Shown: positions 33,722 to 43,987, counted from the first letter of the stretch. The stretch: DNA of 56,629 nucleotides from SFLA01 sp964485815 (GCA_964485815.1 CAZAJX010000008.1:1-56629), one strand, 5' to 3'. Numbers and translations are program-made. Notes: a model not told the origin generated them from the letters alone.

Positions 33722-36195
33722 AGCCCCATACATTTACCAAAAACCAAGCCGCAAAAGCATATGGCGTTTCCCTTAACCGCGGGCTGTCCTCCGACGAAGC
33801 GGAAACCCGCTTAAAAAAAGACGGAAAAAACCTGCTTAAAGCCAAAAAGAAAGCGTCTTTTTTAAAAAAGCTTTTGCTTTCCCTTTGCGACAGAATGACG
33901 GTAATACTCCTCATCGCCGCAGTTATAAGCTTTGCCGCGGCGGTTATAAGCGGTGAAAGCAAGGCGGATACCGTGATCATCCTCGCAATAGTAGTACTCA
34001 ACGGTGTTTTGGGAGTCATTCAGGAAAACAAGGCGGAAAAGGCGTTGGAAGCATTAAGTAAGATGACATCCCCTCACTCAACGGTGATACGGGATGGAAA
34101 GAATACAGAAATTCCTTCCGAAAATATAGTAAAGGGAGATATACTCATACTCCAAAAAGGGTGTCTTATCCCTGCGGACGGATATATTTTTGAGCAAACG
34201 GGACTGATGACCGATGAATCCGCCCTTACGGGAGAAAGTATGCCCGTGGAAAAAAGCTGTTTCCCGTCACCCGAAAACGCCCACCCTTCGGAAATAAAAA
34301 ATATGGTCTATTCCGGCACTACGGTGTGCGGAGGCAACGGAAAGGCTATTGTAACCGCTACGGGAATGGACAGCTATATGGGAAGTATTGCAGGTATGCT
34401 GGAGGAAAACGGAAACGAAAAAACTCCTTTGCAGGTAAGGCTGGGCAAAACAAGCGGTATATTGGGTAATATCGCTTTGGTTATATGCGCAGTGATATTC
34501 GTAATCTCACTTATACGAGGTATGCCCATAAAGGATATGTTTTTGACTTCAGTTTCCCTTGCCGTTGCGGCTATACCCGAGGGTCTGCCTGCCATAGTAA
34601 CCATAATTCTGTCTATCGGAGTTAAGCAGATGGCTGAAAAAAGGGCGGTGATAAAGCGTCTGCCCGCAGTGGAAACGCTGGGCACAGCCGCCGTAATATG
34701 CTCGGACAAAACGGGTACGCTTACTCAAAATAAAATGACCGTAACCGCCTTTTACGGCGACGAAAAAAAGACGGCTGCGTTTGCCCTGCTTTGCAACGAC
34801 AGAGAATCCCCTACTGAAAACGCACTATTCGAGTGGGGTACGGATAAAGGTGCGACGGCGGAAGGTTACACCCGTATTAAGGAGATTCCCTTTGATTCGG
34901 ATAAAAAATATATGGTCACCCTGCACAAAGACAAAAACGGATATCTTGCCATAAAAAAAGGCGCACCCGAAAAGGTTTTGAGCCCGCAATCCGAACTTGC
35001 AAGCCGCGCTTCCATAATGGCGCTTGACGGAAAGCGCGTTATTGCTTTTTCCTATTGTTATTTGCCGTCCGTACCATCGGATATGGAAAAGTGCAAATTC
35101 ATTCCCTGCGGTGTGTGCGGTATGGAAGACCCGCCCCGTCCCGAAGTAAAGGATGCTGTGAGAAAATGCAGAAAAGCGGGAATCAAGCCCGTTATGATAA
35201 CCGGCGACCACCCCGCAACTGCGGCAGCTGTAGCAAAGAATATAGGCATACTCCGCGAGGGGGATACCGTGCTGACACAAGGAGAAATAAGCGGTCTGGA
35301 TACGCCTTCCCTTGCAAAAACTATTAAAAACTGTACGGTTTTTGCGAGAACTACGCCCGAATTCAAGGTAAAAATAGTAGAAGCGTATAAATACGGCAAC
35401 CAAGTGGTGGCAATGACGGGGGACGGTGTAAACGATGCCCCCGCGCTGAAAAAAGCCGATATAGGCTGTGCTATGGGAAAGGGCGGCACGGACGTTGCAA
35501 AAGAAGCCGCAGATATTATCTTGACAGATGATAATTTTTCGACTATTATAGAAGCAGTAAGATACGGTAGGAGTATTTACGACAATATCCGACGGGCGGT
35601 AAGGTTTTTGCTTTCCTGCAATATAGGAGAGATAATAACCGTGTTCGCCGCACTGATAATGTCCCTGCCTTCCCCGCTTTCCGCCATACAGCTTTTGTGG
35701 GTTAATCTTGTTACGGATTCCCTTCCCGCCGTGGCACTGGGTATGGAAAAAGTACATAACAGCGTTATGGAGCGGAAGCCTATGCCGAAAGACCAAAGTC
35801 TTTTTGCGGAGGGGCTGGGAATAAAGATCATCGCCGAAGGAATTTTGGTGGGCTGTATGTCCCTCACCGCCTTTTTGCTGGGACTTAAAACGGGCAATAC
35901 GCAGGTCGCAAGTACAATGTGCTTTGGGGTACTCTCCTTCTCACAGCTTTTCCACACATTCAATATGCGGTCGGAAAAGCCGTTTTTTAAAAGAAACATT
36001 CCAAGTAACACACCGCTTTTGTTAAGTATAATGCTTTGTATGGCTTTGCAGGCGGGAATAATGCTGTTTCCTCCCGCGGCGGCACTTTTCGGAGCGGCAA
36101 GTTTAAATATTTATGAATGGATAACGGTGGCAGTACTATCCTTTGCTCCTATCCCCGTATGTGAAATGTTAAAGATAATAAAAAACAAAAAATAA
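33718..36195 (+). CDS. cation-transporting P-type ATPase, calcium-pump (type IIA) like
   Basis: An 825-residue pump. The TTG at 33718 overlaps the symporter stop (TTGA) and has AAAGGA 10 bases upstream; the longer frame upstream is the shadow of the symporter. The N-terminus KPHTFTKNQAAKAYGVS is the cation-ATPase N domain. The actuator TGES is at about 171-174, the phosphorylated Asp in DKTGTLTQNKMT at about 330, and TGDGVNDAPA at about 567. Helix M4 has IPEGLPA and M6 has LWVNLVTDSLPA, the residues that bind Ca2+ in SERCA-type pumps. It probably exports Ca2+ (Mn2+ possible). Confidence 0.92.
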   Translation: MKPHTFTKNQAAKAYGVSLNRGLSSDEAETRLKKDGKNLLKAKKKASFLKKLLLSLCDRMTVILLIAAVISFAAAVISGESKADTVIILAIVVLNGVLGVIQENKAEKALEALSKMTSPHSTVIRDGKNTEIPSENIVKGDILILQKGCLIPADGYIFEQTGLMTDESALTGESMPVEKSCFPSPENAHPSEIKNMVYSGTTVCGGNGKAIVTATGMDSYMGSIAGMLEENGNEKTPLQVRLGKTSGILGNIALVICAVIFVISLIRGMPIKDMFLTSVSLAVAAIPEGLPAIVTIILSIGVKQMAEKRAVIKRLPAVETLGTAAVICSDKTGTLTQNKMTVTAFYGDEKKTAAFALLCNDRESPTENALFEWGTDKGATAEGYTRIKEIPFDSDKKYMVTLHKDKNGYLAIKKGAPEKVLSPQSELASRASIMALDGKRVIAFSYCYLPSVPSDMEKCKFIPCGVCGMEDPPRPEVKDAVRKCRKAGIKPVMITGDHPATAAAVAKNIGILREGDTVLTQGEISGLDTPSLAKTIKNCTVFARTTPEFKVKIVEAYKYGNQVVAMTGDGVNDAPALKKADIGCAMGKGGTDVAKEAADIILTDDNFSTIIEAVRYGRSIYDNIRRAVRFLLSCNIGEIITVFAALIMSLPSPLSAIQLLWVNLVTDSLPAVALGMEKVHNSVMERKPMPKDQSLFAEGLGIKIIAEGILVGCMSLTAFLLGLKTGNTQVASTMCFGVLSFSQLFHTFNMRSEKPFFKRNIPSNTPLLLSIMLCMALQAGIMLFPPAAALFGAASLNIYEWITVAVLSFAPIPVCEMLKIIKNKK

Positions 36196-36221
36196 AAAAT
36201 ATAAAGTGGGAAGTGTAAAAA

Positions 36222-37229
36222 ATGAAAACAGTTTATCTTACCGAGCGTGATAATTTTCTGTATCACGGCAGACACATTCTGGCGGCAGACGCACTGCTTC
36301 TGGATTGGTCCAGCAGCGGATTTTCCTTTAAGTTCAAGGGAACGGGTTTCCATATAATCTTCGGCGAGCACAAGGCTGACCAGCCCGTATACATAAGAGT
36401 TGATATCGACCGCGAAAAGAAGCTTTTCGGCCGGAGCGGAGATACCGCAAGATACTGCGTGAGCGACGGAAAAGAACACGTTATTGTTGACGATCTTAAA
36501 AACGAAGAGCACACCGTTCGCGTTCTCCGCATTACCGAGGGCGAAGATAAGCTGTACATAAAAGGGCTTGAAATATACGGTGAAATTCTGCCTCCTCCCC
36601 TTGAAAGCGTGCGCCGTATAGAGGTTCTGGGCGATTCCATCACCTGCGGATACGGCGTAAGAGGTGACCAGGATACCACCGTTTTCCGCACCTGCGATGA
36701 GGATTCCACCGCCGCTTGGGCGTTTCTTGTTGCAGAGGAGCTGGGTGCAGACCTGCATTGCCAATGTGCTTCCGGCAAGGGTATCGTACGCAACTGCGAG
36801 GGCGCTTTGGACCTTACCTTTGACCAGATGTTTAATATGACCTCCCGTAACGGAGAAGTGTGGGATCACAGCAAGTGGATTCCCCAGGTGGTTATGATAA
36901 ACGGCGGCACCAACGACGGTTGGGGCGGCGTGAGCGCAGAGGATTTTGAAAAAGGCGCAACCGCGCTTATAAACGATATCCGTTCCAAATACACCCACGC
37001 ACATATCATCTGGTGCTACGGTCTTATGGGCGATCCTTATATGGGACTTCTTAAAAAGCTGTTCAAGCGTATGGGTGAAACCGACGAAAAGCTGCATTTC
37101 GTACCCATATCCGTTGCCAACCCCAAAAAGGATTACGCGGCGGCGGGACATCCCGGCATGAAGATAAACGAAAAGCTGGCAGATACTATGGTATCCAAGA
37201 TTAAGTCCCTTAAAATCTGGGAGAAATAA
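36222..37229 (+). CDS. SGNH-hydrolase family esterase (CE2-like)
   Basis: A 335-residue protein. An N-terminal beta-sandwich (about 1-120) precedes an SGNH hydrolase domain with GDSITCGYG (nucleophile Ser), the Gly block in CASGKGIVRN, NGGTNDG (Asn) and AAGHPGMKINE (Asp/His). The two-domain layout matches carbohydrate esterase family 2, which removes acetyl groups from plant polysaccharides. No signal peptide is seen, so it would act inside the cell on imported oligosaccharides. AAGTGGGAAG lies upstream of the ATG. Confidence 0.87.
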   Translation: MKTVYLTERDNFLYHGRHILAADALLLDWSSSGFSFKFKGTGFHIIFGEHKADQPVYIRVDIDREKKLFGRSGDTARYCVSDGKEHVIVDDLKNEEHTVRVLRITEGEDKLYIKGLEIYGEILPPPLESVRRIEVLGDSITCGYGVRGDQDTTVFRTCDEDSTAAWAFLVAEELGADLHCQCASGKGIVRNCEGALDLTFDQMFNMTSRNGEVWDHSKWIPQVVMINGGTNDGWGGVSAEDFEKGATALINDIRSKYTHAHIIWCYGLMGDPYMGLLKKLFKRMGETDEKLHFVPISVANPKKDYAAAGHPGMKINEKLADTMVSKIKSLKIWEK

Positions 37230-37240
37230 TAATACACACA

Positions 37241-37273
37241 AAACAGAGGCAAGGAAAACTCCTTGCCTCTACA
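37241..37273. terminator. bidirectional intrinsic terminator
   Basis: A 10-bp perfect stem AGAGGCAAGG / CCTTGCCTCT with a 6-base loop between two convergent genes, with an A-run on one side and a T-rich side on the other. It serves the esterase and the gene at 37275-37553. Confidence 0.85.
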
Positions 37274-37274
37274 T

Positions 37275-37553
37275 TTATTCCATATAAGGTTTTATAATTT
37301 CTCCCAGAGTGGTAAGTATTATACCCTCTTTCAAGCTTTCGGGCAATACCGTGCCGCCTTTATAATGGACGTATACCACGTAATCGTCTAATACGATTCG
37401 TCCTTTCAGAGTGCAATAATTATTCTCTTTTACCATAGTATGCATCTGCATAGAATGTTCGCCCAAAGTCAAAGTATCCGTTACAACGTCTGTAATGGTT
37501 TTATCCGTTTTTACGGTAAGTATACATATAAGTATAAAAGCGATTTTCTTCAT
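37275..37553 (-). CDS. small secreted protein of unknown function
   Basis: A 92-residue protein with a short N-terminal signal-like segment (MKKIAFILICILTVKT). The rest is a small beta-type domain (YCTLKGRIVLDDYVVYVHYK) with no family I recognise. AAAAGGAGTG lies upstream of the ATG, supporting expression. It is alone between two + strand units. Confidence 0.6.
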   Translation of the reverse strand: MKKIAFILICILTVKTDKTITDVVTDTLTLGEHSMQMHTMVKENNYCTLKGRIVLDDYVVYVHYKGGTVLPESLKEGIILTTLGEIIKPYME

Positions 37554-37654
37554 TCACATCACTCCTTTTATGTGAACAGTATATAGCATATACTATATTT
37601 TGTCAACGCATATAAGCTAATATGACATATTTCACAGCAATCACGTTTTAAGCC

Positions 37655-37683
37655 TTGACTTAACAGCCAAAATGTAATATAAT
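37655..37683 (+). promoter_or_regulatory. sigma-A promoter of the serC-serA-polA operon
   Basis: TTGACT, a 17-base spacer and a perfect TATAAT, ending 56 bases before the serC start. The 70 bases upstream and 50 downstream contain no other obvious element. Confidence 0.85.
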
Positions 37684-37738
37684 AAATTATTATTCAGTAT
37701 CACTGAAAATTTATAAACCGAAAAAGGTGAAAAACGCT

Positions 37739-38815
37739 ATGAAAAGAATTTACAATTTCTCCGCAGGACCTTCTATGCTTCCCGTAGAAGTATTGACCCA
37801 AGCCGCTTCCGAAATGCTGGATTACCAGGGCAGTGGGTGTTCCGTTATGGAGATGAGTCACCGATCTCCGGTTTACGATAATATAATTAAGCAAGCAGAA
37901 GCAGACCTCCGCACTCTTATGGAAATTCCCGATAACTACCGCGTACTGTTCCTGCAGGGCGGTGCTACCACACAGTTTTCCGCAGTGCCTCTTAATCTTA
38001 TGAACAAGAATAAGAAGGCTGATTATATCGTATCCGGTCAGTTTTCCAAAAAGGCGGCGGACGAAGCCGCAAAGTACGGCGAGGTAAATATTCTTGCTTC
38101 CTCCAAGGACAGAAACTTTGCATACGTACCTTACGTTGATTCCTTCTCTCCCGATGCGGATTACGTTCACATCTGTCTTAACAACACTATATACGGCACT
38201 ACCTATAACTATATCCCCGAAACCGGCGATATTCCCTTGGTTGCAGACGTTTCTTCCTGCATACTTTCCCGTCCTATAGACGTAACAAAGTTCGGTATGC
38301 TTTATGCAGGCGCCCAAAAGAATATGGGTCCCTCCGGTCTTACCGTTGTTATTATAAGAGAAGACCTTATCGGCAACGCAAGAGAAGGCACGCCCGTTAT
38401 GCTGGATTACAAAATTCAGGCAGATAACGGCTCTATGTATAATACTCCTCCCTGCTATTCCATTTACGTTGCAGGTCTTGTATTCAAGTGGCTCCTTGAT
38501 ATGGGCGGTCTTTCCGTAATGGAGCAGCGCAACGTGGCAAAGGCAAAGGTGCTTTACGATTACCTTGATTCATCCGAAATGTTCAAGGCGACCGCAGACA
38601 AGGAGTTCCGCTCCATTATGAACGCTTGCTTCGTTACCGGCGACGCAGAGCTTGACAAAGAGTTCGTTTCCGCCGCAAAGAAGGCAGGATTTGAAAACCT
38701 TAAGGGTCACCGTTCCGTAGGCGGTATGCGTGCATCAATATACAACGCAATGCCTGCAGAGGGTGTTGACAAACTTGTAGAATTCATGGCAGAATTCGAG
38801 AGGAGCAAAAAATGA
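37739..38815 (+). CDS. serC: phosphoserine aminotransferase
   Basis: A 358-residue enzyme (start MKRIYNFSAGPSMLP at 37739, with AAAAAGGTG upstream) that converts 3-phosphohydroxypyruvate and glutamate to phosphoserine using pyridoxal phosphate. Family marks are NFSAGPSMLP, EMSHRSPVYD, LFLQGGATTQFSAVP, the PLP-lysine block YAGAQKNMGPSGL and the C-terminal GHRSVGGMRASIYNAMP. The stop overlaps the serA start (ATGA), so the two serine-pathway enzymes are coupled. Confidence 0.97.
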   Translation: MKRIYNFSAGPSMLPVEVLTQAASEMLDYQGSGCSVMEMSHRSPVYDNIIKQAEADLRTLMEIPDNYRVLFLQGGATTQFSAVPLNLMNKNKKADYIVSGQFSKKAADEAAKYGEVNILASSKDRNFAYVPYVDSFSPDADYVHICLNNTIYGTTYNYIPETGDIPLVADVSSCILSRPIDVTKFGMLYAGAQKNMGPSGLTVVIIREDLIGNAREGTPVMLDYKIQADNGSMYNTPPCYSIYVAGLVFKWLLDMGGLSVMEQRNVAKAKVLYDYLDSSEMFKATADKEFRSIMNACFVTGDAELDKEFVSAAKKAGFENLKGHRSVGGMRASIYNAMPAEGVDKLVEFMAEFERSKK

Positions 38816-39963
38816 ACGTTAAGCTTATAAATAAAATCGACAAAGCGGGTCTGGACGTTTTTGACGACAGATTTGTATACGGCGAAGATATTGAAAATCC
38901 CGATGCGTATATGGTGCGCAGTGCTTCTCTCTTGGAAGCTGAGTTTCCTTCTTCCTTAAAGGCTATCGCCCGCGCAGGCGCGGGTGTAAACAATATTCCT
39001 CTTGACCGCTGTGCGGAAGAGGGTATCGTAGTGTTCAACACCCCCGGCGCAAACGCAAACGGCGTTAAAGAGCTTGCCATTACCGCACTGCTTCTTTCCT
39101 CCAGAAAGATAACCGACGGTATCGCCTGGGCATCCACCCTTACGGGTGATGACGTGCCCAAGCAGGTAGAAAAAGGCAAGAGCGCATTTGCAGGTCCCGA
39201 AATAAAGGGAAAGACTCTGGGTGTTATCGGTCTGGGCGCGATCGGCGGTCCCGTTGCCAATGCCGCAGAATCTCTGGGTATGAAGGTTGTGGGTTGCGAC
39301 CCGTTTATGACAGTCAACGCCGCATGGCATCTTTCCCGCAAGGTAGTTAAGGCAGACACCTACGATGAGCTTTATCCCCAGTGCGATTACATTACCGTTC
39401 ACGTTCCTTCCGTTAAGGATACTATCGGTATGATAAACGCCGAGTCCATTGCAAAAATGAAGGACGGCGTGCGTATTCTCAACCTTTCCCGCGGAAATAT
39501 AGTTGTTACCGACGATATTCTTGCGGCTATTGAAAGCGGCAAGGTATCCTGCTACGTTACCGATTTCCCCGATGAAAAGCTGATCGGAAAGAAAAACGTT
39601 ATCTGTATCCCCCATCTGGGCGCATCCACTCCCGAAAGCGAAGAAAACTGCGCGGTTATGGCAGCTGAACAGCTTATGGATTACCTGCTTGACGGTAATA
39701 TTAAGAACAGCGTAAACTATCCCGCAATTTCTATGCCCAGAGGCGCAAAGCACAGAATAGTAGTGCTTCACGAGAATATCCCCAATATGATCGCTCAGGC
39801 GTCCTCGGTATTCTCTGCGGTTCATATCAACATCGAGCATATGATGTCCTCCTCCAAGGGCGCAAACGGTGTTGCTATGTTTGAAACCAACGATGAAGTT
39901 GATGAATCTATTTGCGCAAAGATATCTGCAATTGCAGGTATCCGCAAGGCAATCCTTCTCTAA
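38812..39963 (+). CDS. serA: D-3-phosphoglycerate dehydrogenase
   Basis: A 383-residue enzyme that makes 3-phosphohydroxypyruvate, the substrate of SerC. Visible parts: the substrate-binding RAGAGVNNIPLDRCAEEGI, the NAD fold GVIGLGAIGGPVANAAESLG, NLSRGNIV and the His-containing IPHLGASTPESEENCA. Residues about 312-383 (RIVVLHENIPNMIAQ) form an ACT-like regulatory domain. The length is that of the short form (about 390) rather than the 525-residue form. Confidence 0.96.
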   Translation: MNVKLINKIDKAGLDVFDDRFVYGEDIENPDAYMVRSASLLEAEFPSSLKAIARAGAGVNNIPLDRCAEEGIVVFNTPGANANGVKELAITALLLSSRKITDGIAWASTLTGDDVPKQVEKGKSAFAGPEIKGKTLGVIGLGAIGGPVANAAESLGMKVVGCDPFMTVNAAWHLSRKVVKADTYDELYPQCDYITVHVPSVKDTIGMINAESIAKMKDGVRILNLSRGNIVVTDDILAAIESGKVSCYVTDFPDEKLIGKKNVICIPHLGASTPESEENCAVMAAEQLMDYLLDGNIKNSVNYPAISMPRGAKHRIVVLHENIPNMIAQASSVFSAVHINIEHMMSSSKGANGVAMFETNDEVDESICAKISAIAGIRKAILL

Positions 39964-39985
39964 AACAAAAAACAAGGAGTAAAAT

Positions 39986-42466
39986 ATGAAGTTTATCGTC
40001 TTTGACGGAAACAGCATACTCAACCGCGCTTATTACGGAATACGTCCTCTTACCACAAAAAGCGGTATTCCCACCAACGCGGTGCTCGGATTTATAAATA
40101 TTATAGAGAAAAATATGGCGGCGGTCCAACCGGATTACGCCGCCATAGCCTTCGATCTGCCGGGAAAGACTTTTCGGCACAAGGCGGTGGACAGCTATAA
40201 GGCTACCCGAAAGGGTATGCCCGAGGATCTGGCACAGCAAATGCCTTACGCCTACAGAGCCGCCGCAGGATTGGGGCTTAAAATAACCACCTGCGAAAAT
40301 TTTGAGGCTGACGACGTGCTGGGCACGTTATCCAAAGCCGCAAAAGAGAATGGCGTGGAATGCGTTATAGTAACCGGCGACCGTGACAGTCTTCAGCTTG
40401 TAGGGGACGGCACGGTAGTTTATCTTGCCGCCACCAACGAAACGCAGATAATGGATACCAAAGCGGTTACCGCTAAATACGGTATTCCTCCCGAAAAGCT
40501 TATTGACCTTAAAGCGCTTATGGGCGACAGCTCCGATAATATTAAGGGCGTGCCCGGAATAGGCGAAAAAGGCGCAGTAAAGTTATTGACGGAATACGGC
40601 ACTCTTGACGGGATCTATGAGCACGCAAATGAAATAAGCGGCTCTACCGGCAAAAAGATTATCGAAGGCAAGGACAGCGCATACGAAAGCCGTTTTCTTG
40701 CCACTATCCGCCTTGATGCGCCTGTTGACACCAACCTTGAAAACTACGTTTACTCCGGCAAGGATTCCGACAGCCTTATAGACCTATTTACCGAGCTGGA
40801 GTTCACTTCACTTATAGAAAGAATGGCCCTGACAAAAACCGCCACTCCCCTGCCCGAAGCGGTATACACACGGGGAAGCGCAAAGGATCTTTGCGAAAAA
40901 ACACGTGTTTTCGTTGAATTGAGAGAGGACGGACTTTACGCTACCGACGGGGAAAAGTATATTATACTCGATCCCAAGGAGATAGCACTTCTCAACAACG
41001 TATGTGCCTGGTCTGTAAAGGACACCATGCACGCACTTGATAAGATAGGTGTGGAATTTACCGATTTTACCGATGATATTTCGCTTATGTGCTACACCGC
41101 ATCCCCTGCGGACAGCGGTATGACGGTTGCAAAAGCCGCCACCGCATATGCAGGCGCGGAGGCTGTAACGGATACTCTGTCCTGCCTGCCGTTGATTGCG
41201 GAAAATGTTTACCCTATTCTCGAAGAGCAGAGCCAGACAAGCCTTTATAAATACACCGAACTGCCCCTTGCAAAAGTGCTTTTTAATATGGAAAAAAGAG
41301 GCTTTGCGGTAGACAAGCAGGGTATTATTGATTTTGGCGAATATTTGTCAGAAAATATAAAACAGCTTGAAGAAAGTATTTATTTTTGTGCGGGAGAAGA
41401 GTTTAATATAAACTCTCCCAAACAGCTCGGACATATACTTTTCGAGGTGCTGGGACTTCCCGCACCCAAGAACAAAAAGAACAAAAACGGCTATTCCACC
41501 GATGCAGAGGTGCTGGAAAAGCTTAAGGAACGCCACGAGATAGTGGACTACATCCTTCATTACCGCACTCTGGCAAAGCTGAAGGGCACGTATACCGACG
41601 GAATGCTTAACGTAATAAGCCCCGAGGACGGCCGTATTCACACCACCTTCAGACAGACACTGACACAAACGGGCAGACTTTCCTCCGTTGAGCCCAATTT
41701 GCAGAATATTCCCGTACGCACCCCTCTTGGCAGAGAGATGCGCAGATTTTTCGTTGCCCCTGAGGGACGTGTGCTTATAGACGCGGACTATTCACAAATA
41801 GAATTGCGTGTGCTCGCCGCAGTTTCGGGGGACGAGAAAATGATAAACGCATTTTTGTCAGGTGAGGATATTCACACTCTCACCGCATCCGAGGTGTTCG
41901 GCATCCCCATAGAAATGGTTACTCCCGCAATGCGTAAGCACGCAAAGGCGGTAAATTTCGGAATTGTATACGGTATTTCCGCGTTTTCTCTTTCCGATGA
42001 TATAGGAGTTACCCGCAAGGAAGCGGACGAATATATTAAGGCGTACTTTGCAAGATATCCCGCAATAAAAGAATATCTGGAATCCTGCAAAGAAACGGCA
42101 AAAGAAAAGGGATACGTAACCACTCTGTTCGGCAGAAGAAGATATGTTCCCGAGCTTCGCTCTCCCAAAGCGACGATACGCGCCTTTGGCGAGCGTGTGG
42201 CGATGAACACTCCCATTCAGGGCACGGCGGCAGATATAATAAAGATCGCCATGGTAAAGACAGAACAAGCTCTGAAGGAATCCGGCTGTGATGCCGCACT
42301 TATACTTCAGGTACACGACGAACTGATCGTTGAAGCAAGCGAAAAAGACGCAGAAAAGGTAAAGGAAATTTTGGTTTCCTGTATGGAAAACGCTTGCAGC
42401 CTTGCGGTGCCTATGTCCGTAGATGCAAACGTGGGCAAAAACTGGTTCGAGGCGAAGGGAGAATAA
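39986..42466 (+). CDS. polA: DNA polymerase I
   Basis: An 826-residue enzyme for Okazaki fragment processing and repair. The N-terminal 5' nuclease (about 1-290) shows FDGNSILNRAYYGIRPL, ETCENFEADDVLGT and GDSSDNIKGVPGIGEKGA. The middle region (about 300-460) is short and lacks clear proofreading residues, as in many Firmicutes. The polymerase part has motif A DADYSQIELRVLA, motif B KHAKAVNFGIVYGIS and motif C LQVHDELIVEA. AAGGAGT precedes the ATG. It is in the serC operon. Confidence 0.97.
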   Translation: MKFIVFDGNSILNRAYYGIRPLTTKSGIPTNAVLGFINIIEKNMAAVQPDYAAIAFDLPGKTFRHKAVDSYKATRKGMPEDLAQQMPYAYRAAAGLGLKITTCENFEADDVLGTLSKAAKENGVECVIVTGDRDSLQLVGDGTVVYLAATNETQIMDTKAVTAKYGIPPEKLIDLKALMGDSSDNIKGVPGIGEKGAVKLLTEYGTLDGIYEHANEISGSTGKKIIEGKDSAYESRFLATIRLDAPVDTNLENYVYSGKDSDSLIDLFTELEFTSLIERMALTKTATPLPEAVYTRGSAKDLCEKTRVFVELREDGLYATDGEKYIILDPKEIALLNNVCAWSVKDTMHALDKIGVEFTDFTDDISLMCYTASPADSGMTVAKAATAYAGAEAVTDTLSCLPLIAENVYPILEEQSQTSLYKYTELPLAKVLFNMEKRGFAVDKQGIIDFGEYLSENIKQLEESIYFCAGEEFNINSPKQLGHILFEVLGLPAPKNKKNKNGYSTDAEVLEKLKERHEIVDYILHYRTLAKLKGTYTDGMLNVISPEDGRIHTTFRQTLTQTGRLSSVEPNLQNIPVRTPLGREMRRFFVAPEGRVLIDADYSQIELRVLAAVSGDEKMINAFLSGEDIHTLTASEVFGIPIEMVTPAMRKHAKAVNFGIVYGISAFSLSDDIGVTRKEADEYIKAYFARYPAIKEYLESCKETAKEKGYVTTLFGRRRYVPELRSPKATIRAFGERVAMNTPIQGTAADIIKIAMVKTEQALKESGCDAALILQVHDELIVEASEKDAEKVKEILVSCMENACSLAVPMSVDANVGKNWFEAKGE

Positions 42467-42467
42467 T

Positions 42468-43298
42468 ATGGCAGGAACACTTTATATAGTCCCCACCCCT
42501 ATCGGTAATATGGGTGATATTACCCTGCGTGCAAAGGAAACGCTGGAAAAGGTTCATTTTGTCGCCGCAGAGGACACCCGTGTAAGCGGACGGCTTTTAC
42601 AGCTTTTGAATATCCATTCAAACCTGGTAAGCTACCACGAGCACAACAAAGAAAAAAGCGGAAAGGCAATAGTTAACCGTATTCTTGACGGAGAGGACTG
42701 TGCTCTGGTTACAGATGCAGGTACTCCCGCCGTTTCCGACCCCGGCGAAGACTTGGTGCGCAAATGCCGCAAAGCAGGCATTAACGTTATAGCCCTGCCC
42801 GGTGCTTGTGCGGCGATAACCGCACTTTCTGCCAGCGGATTGCCTTCACGCAGGTTTTCCTTTGAGGGATTTCTGCCCCAATCCAACAAGGAGAGAGAGG
42901 AGTATCTGCGCTCTGTCTGCAAGGACGTACGCACAATGATATTCCACGTATCCCCTCACGATACGGAAAAGGATATTTCCGATCTGATAGAATTTCTCGG
43001 GGACAGACAAGCGGTACTGGCAAAGGAAATAACCAAAATAAACGAAAGATATTTTTCCCTTACCCTTTCCCAGATAAAGGAAGGATTTAAAAGCGGAGAG
43101 ATAAACCCCAAGGGAGAATTCGTACTGATCGTAACGGGATACGAAGCTGATGAAAGCGATATGTTCTGGGCGGATATGTCCGTGGAGCAGCATTTCGAGC
43201 ATTATGTTAACCTCGGTCTTTCCAAAATGGACGCCACAAAAGCCGTGGCAAAGGACAGAGGCGTACCCAAAAACGAAATTTACAAAGAATTGAATTAG
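42468..43298 (+). CDS. rsmI: 16S rRNA (cytidine1402-2'-O)-methyltransferase
   Basis: A 276-residue SAM-dependent methyltransferase with the tetrapyrrole-methylase fold: LYIVPTPIGNMGDITLRA at the N-terminus, AAEDTRVSGRLL, VTDAGTPAVSDPGEDLV and ALPGACAAITALSASGLP. The start at 42468 (MAGTLYIV) is 1 base after the polA stop, with AGGGAGAA upstream. The C-terminal helices (KMDATKAVAKDRGVPKNEIY) are typical. It modifies the decoding centre of the small ribosomal subunit. Confidence 0.96.
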   Translation: MAGTLYIVPTPIGNMGDITLRAKETLEKVHFVAAEDTRVSGRLLQLLNIHSNLVSYHEHNKEKSGKAIVNRILDGEDCALVTDAGTPAVSDPGEDLVRKCRKAGINVIALPGACAAITALSASGLPSRRFSFEGFLPQSNKEREEYLRSVCKDVRTMIFHVSPHDTEKDISDLIEFLGDRQAVLAKEITKINERYFSLTLSQIKEGFKSGEINPKGEFVLIVTGYEADESDMFWADMSVEQHFEHYVNLGLSKMDATKAVAKDRGVPKNEIYKELN

Positions 43299-43312
43299 AA
43301 AAGGAATAATTT

Positions 43313-43987
43313 ATGTCAAAGAAAAACAGCTATGCGGCACAGCAAAGAAAAGCCGAACAGCAAAAGAAAACGGTTATTTACTCTATCATAGCAGTATTGT
43401 GCGTAGCGGTGCTGATAGGAGTAATATTTGGAATAAGCTCCTGCAAAAGTGAGATAAAATACGTGGAAGCAGACCCCAACCTTATCTATTATGCGGATAT
43501 CGACATTAAAGGCTACGGAAAGATAACCGTACAGCTTGACCAAAGCGCCGCGCCCAAGACAGTTGGCAACTTTATTTCCCTTGCACAAAGCGGATTTTAC
43601 GATGGGCTTACCTTTCACCGCATTATTGAAGGATTTATGATGCAGGGCGGTGACCCCGAAGGAACGGGATACGGCAGTGCCGAAAAAACGGTTGTGGGCG
43701 AATTTTCCGCCAACGGACACGATAACCCTATTTCCCATAAGAGAGGCGTAATCTCTATGGCTCGTTCCAACGATCCCGACAGCGCAAGCAGTCAGTTCTT
43801 TATAGTTCACCAGGACAGCGAAGACAGTCTTGACGGCAAGTACGCCGCATTCGGACACGTTATAAGCGGTATGGAGGTAGTGGACAAAATATGCGAAACC
43901 GTACCCCAAGGCTACAACGGCGCAGTTGCCGATTCAGACAAGCCCGTGATCAAGAGCATCACCATAAGAACAGAGCCCAAAAACTAA
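43313..43987 (+). CDS. membrane-anchored peptidyl-prolyl isomerase, cyclophilin type
   Basis: A 224-residue protein with an N-terminal hydrophobic helix (about 20-41) ending GISSCKS, so either a membrane anchor or a lipoprotein. The cyclophilin domain (about 55-220) has LTFHRIIEGFMMQGGDP, SMARSNDPDSASSQFFIVH and LDGKYAAFGHVISGMEVVD, which carry the catalytic Arg, Phe and the active-site loop. It probably assists folding of exported proteins. It is the last gene of the serC operon, followed by a strong terminator. Confidence 0.93.
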   Translation: MSKKNSYAAQQRKAEQQKKTVIYSIIAVLCVAVLIGVIFGISSCKSEIKYVEADPNLIYYADIDIKGYGKITVQLDQSAAPKTVGNFISLAQSGFYDGLTFHRIIEGFMMQGGDPEGTGYGSAEKTVVGEFSANGHDNPISHKRGVISMARSNDPDSASSQFFIVHQDSEDSLDGKYAAFGHVISGMEVVDKICETVPQGYNGAVADSDKPVIKSITIRTEPKN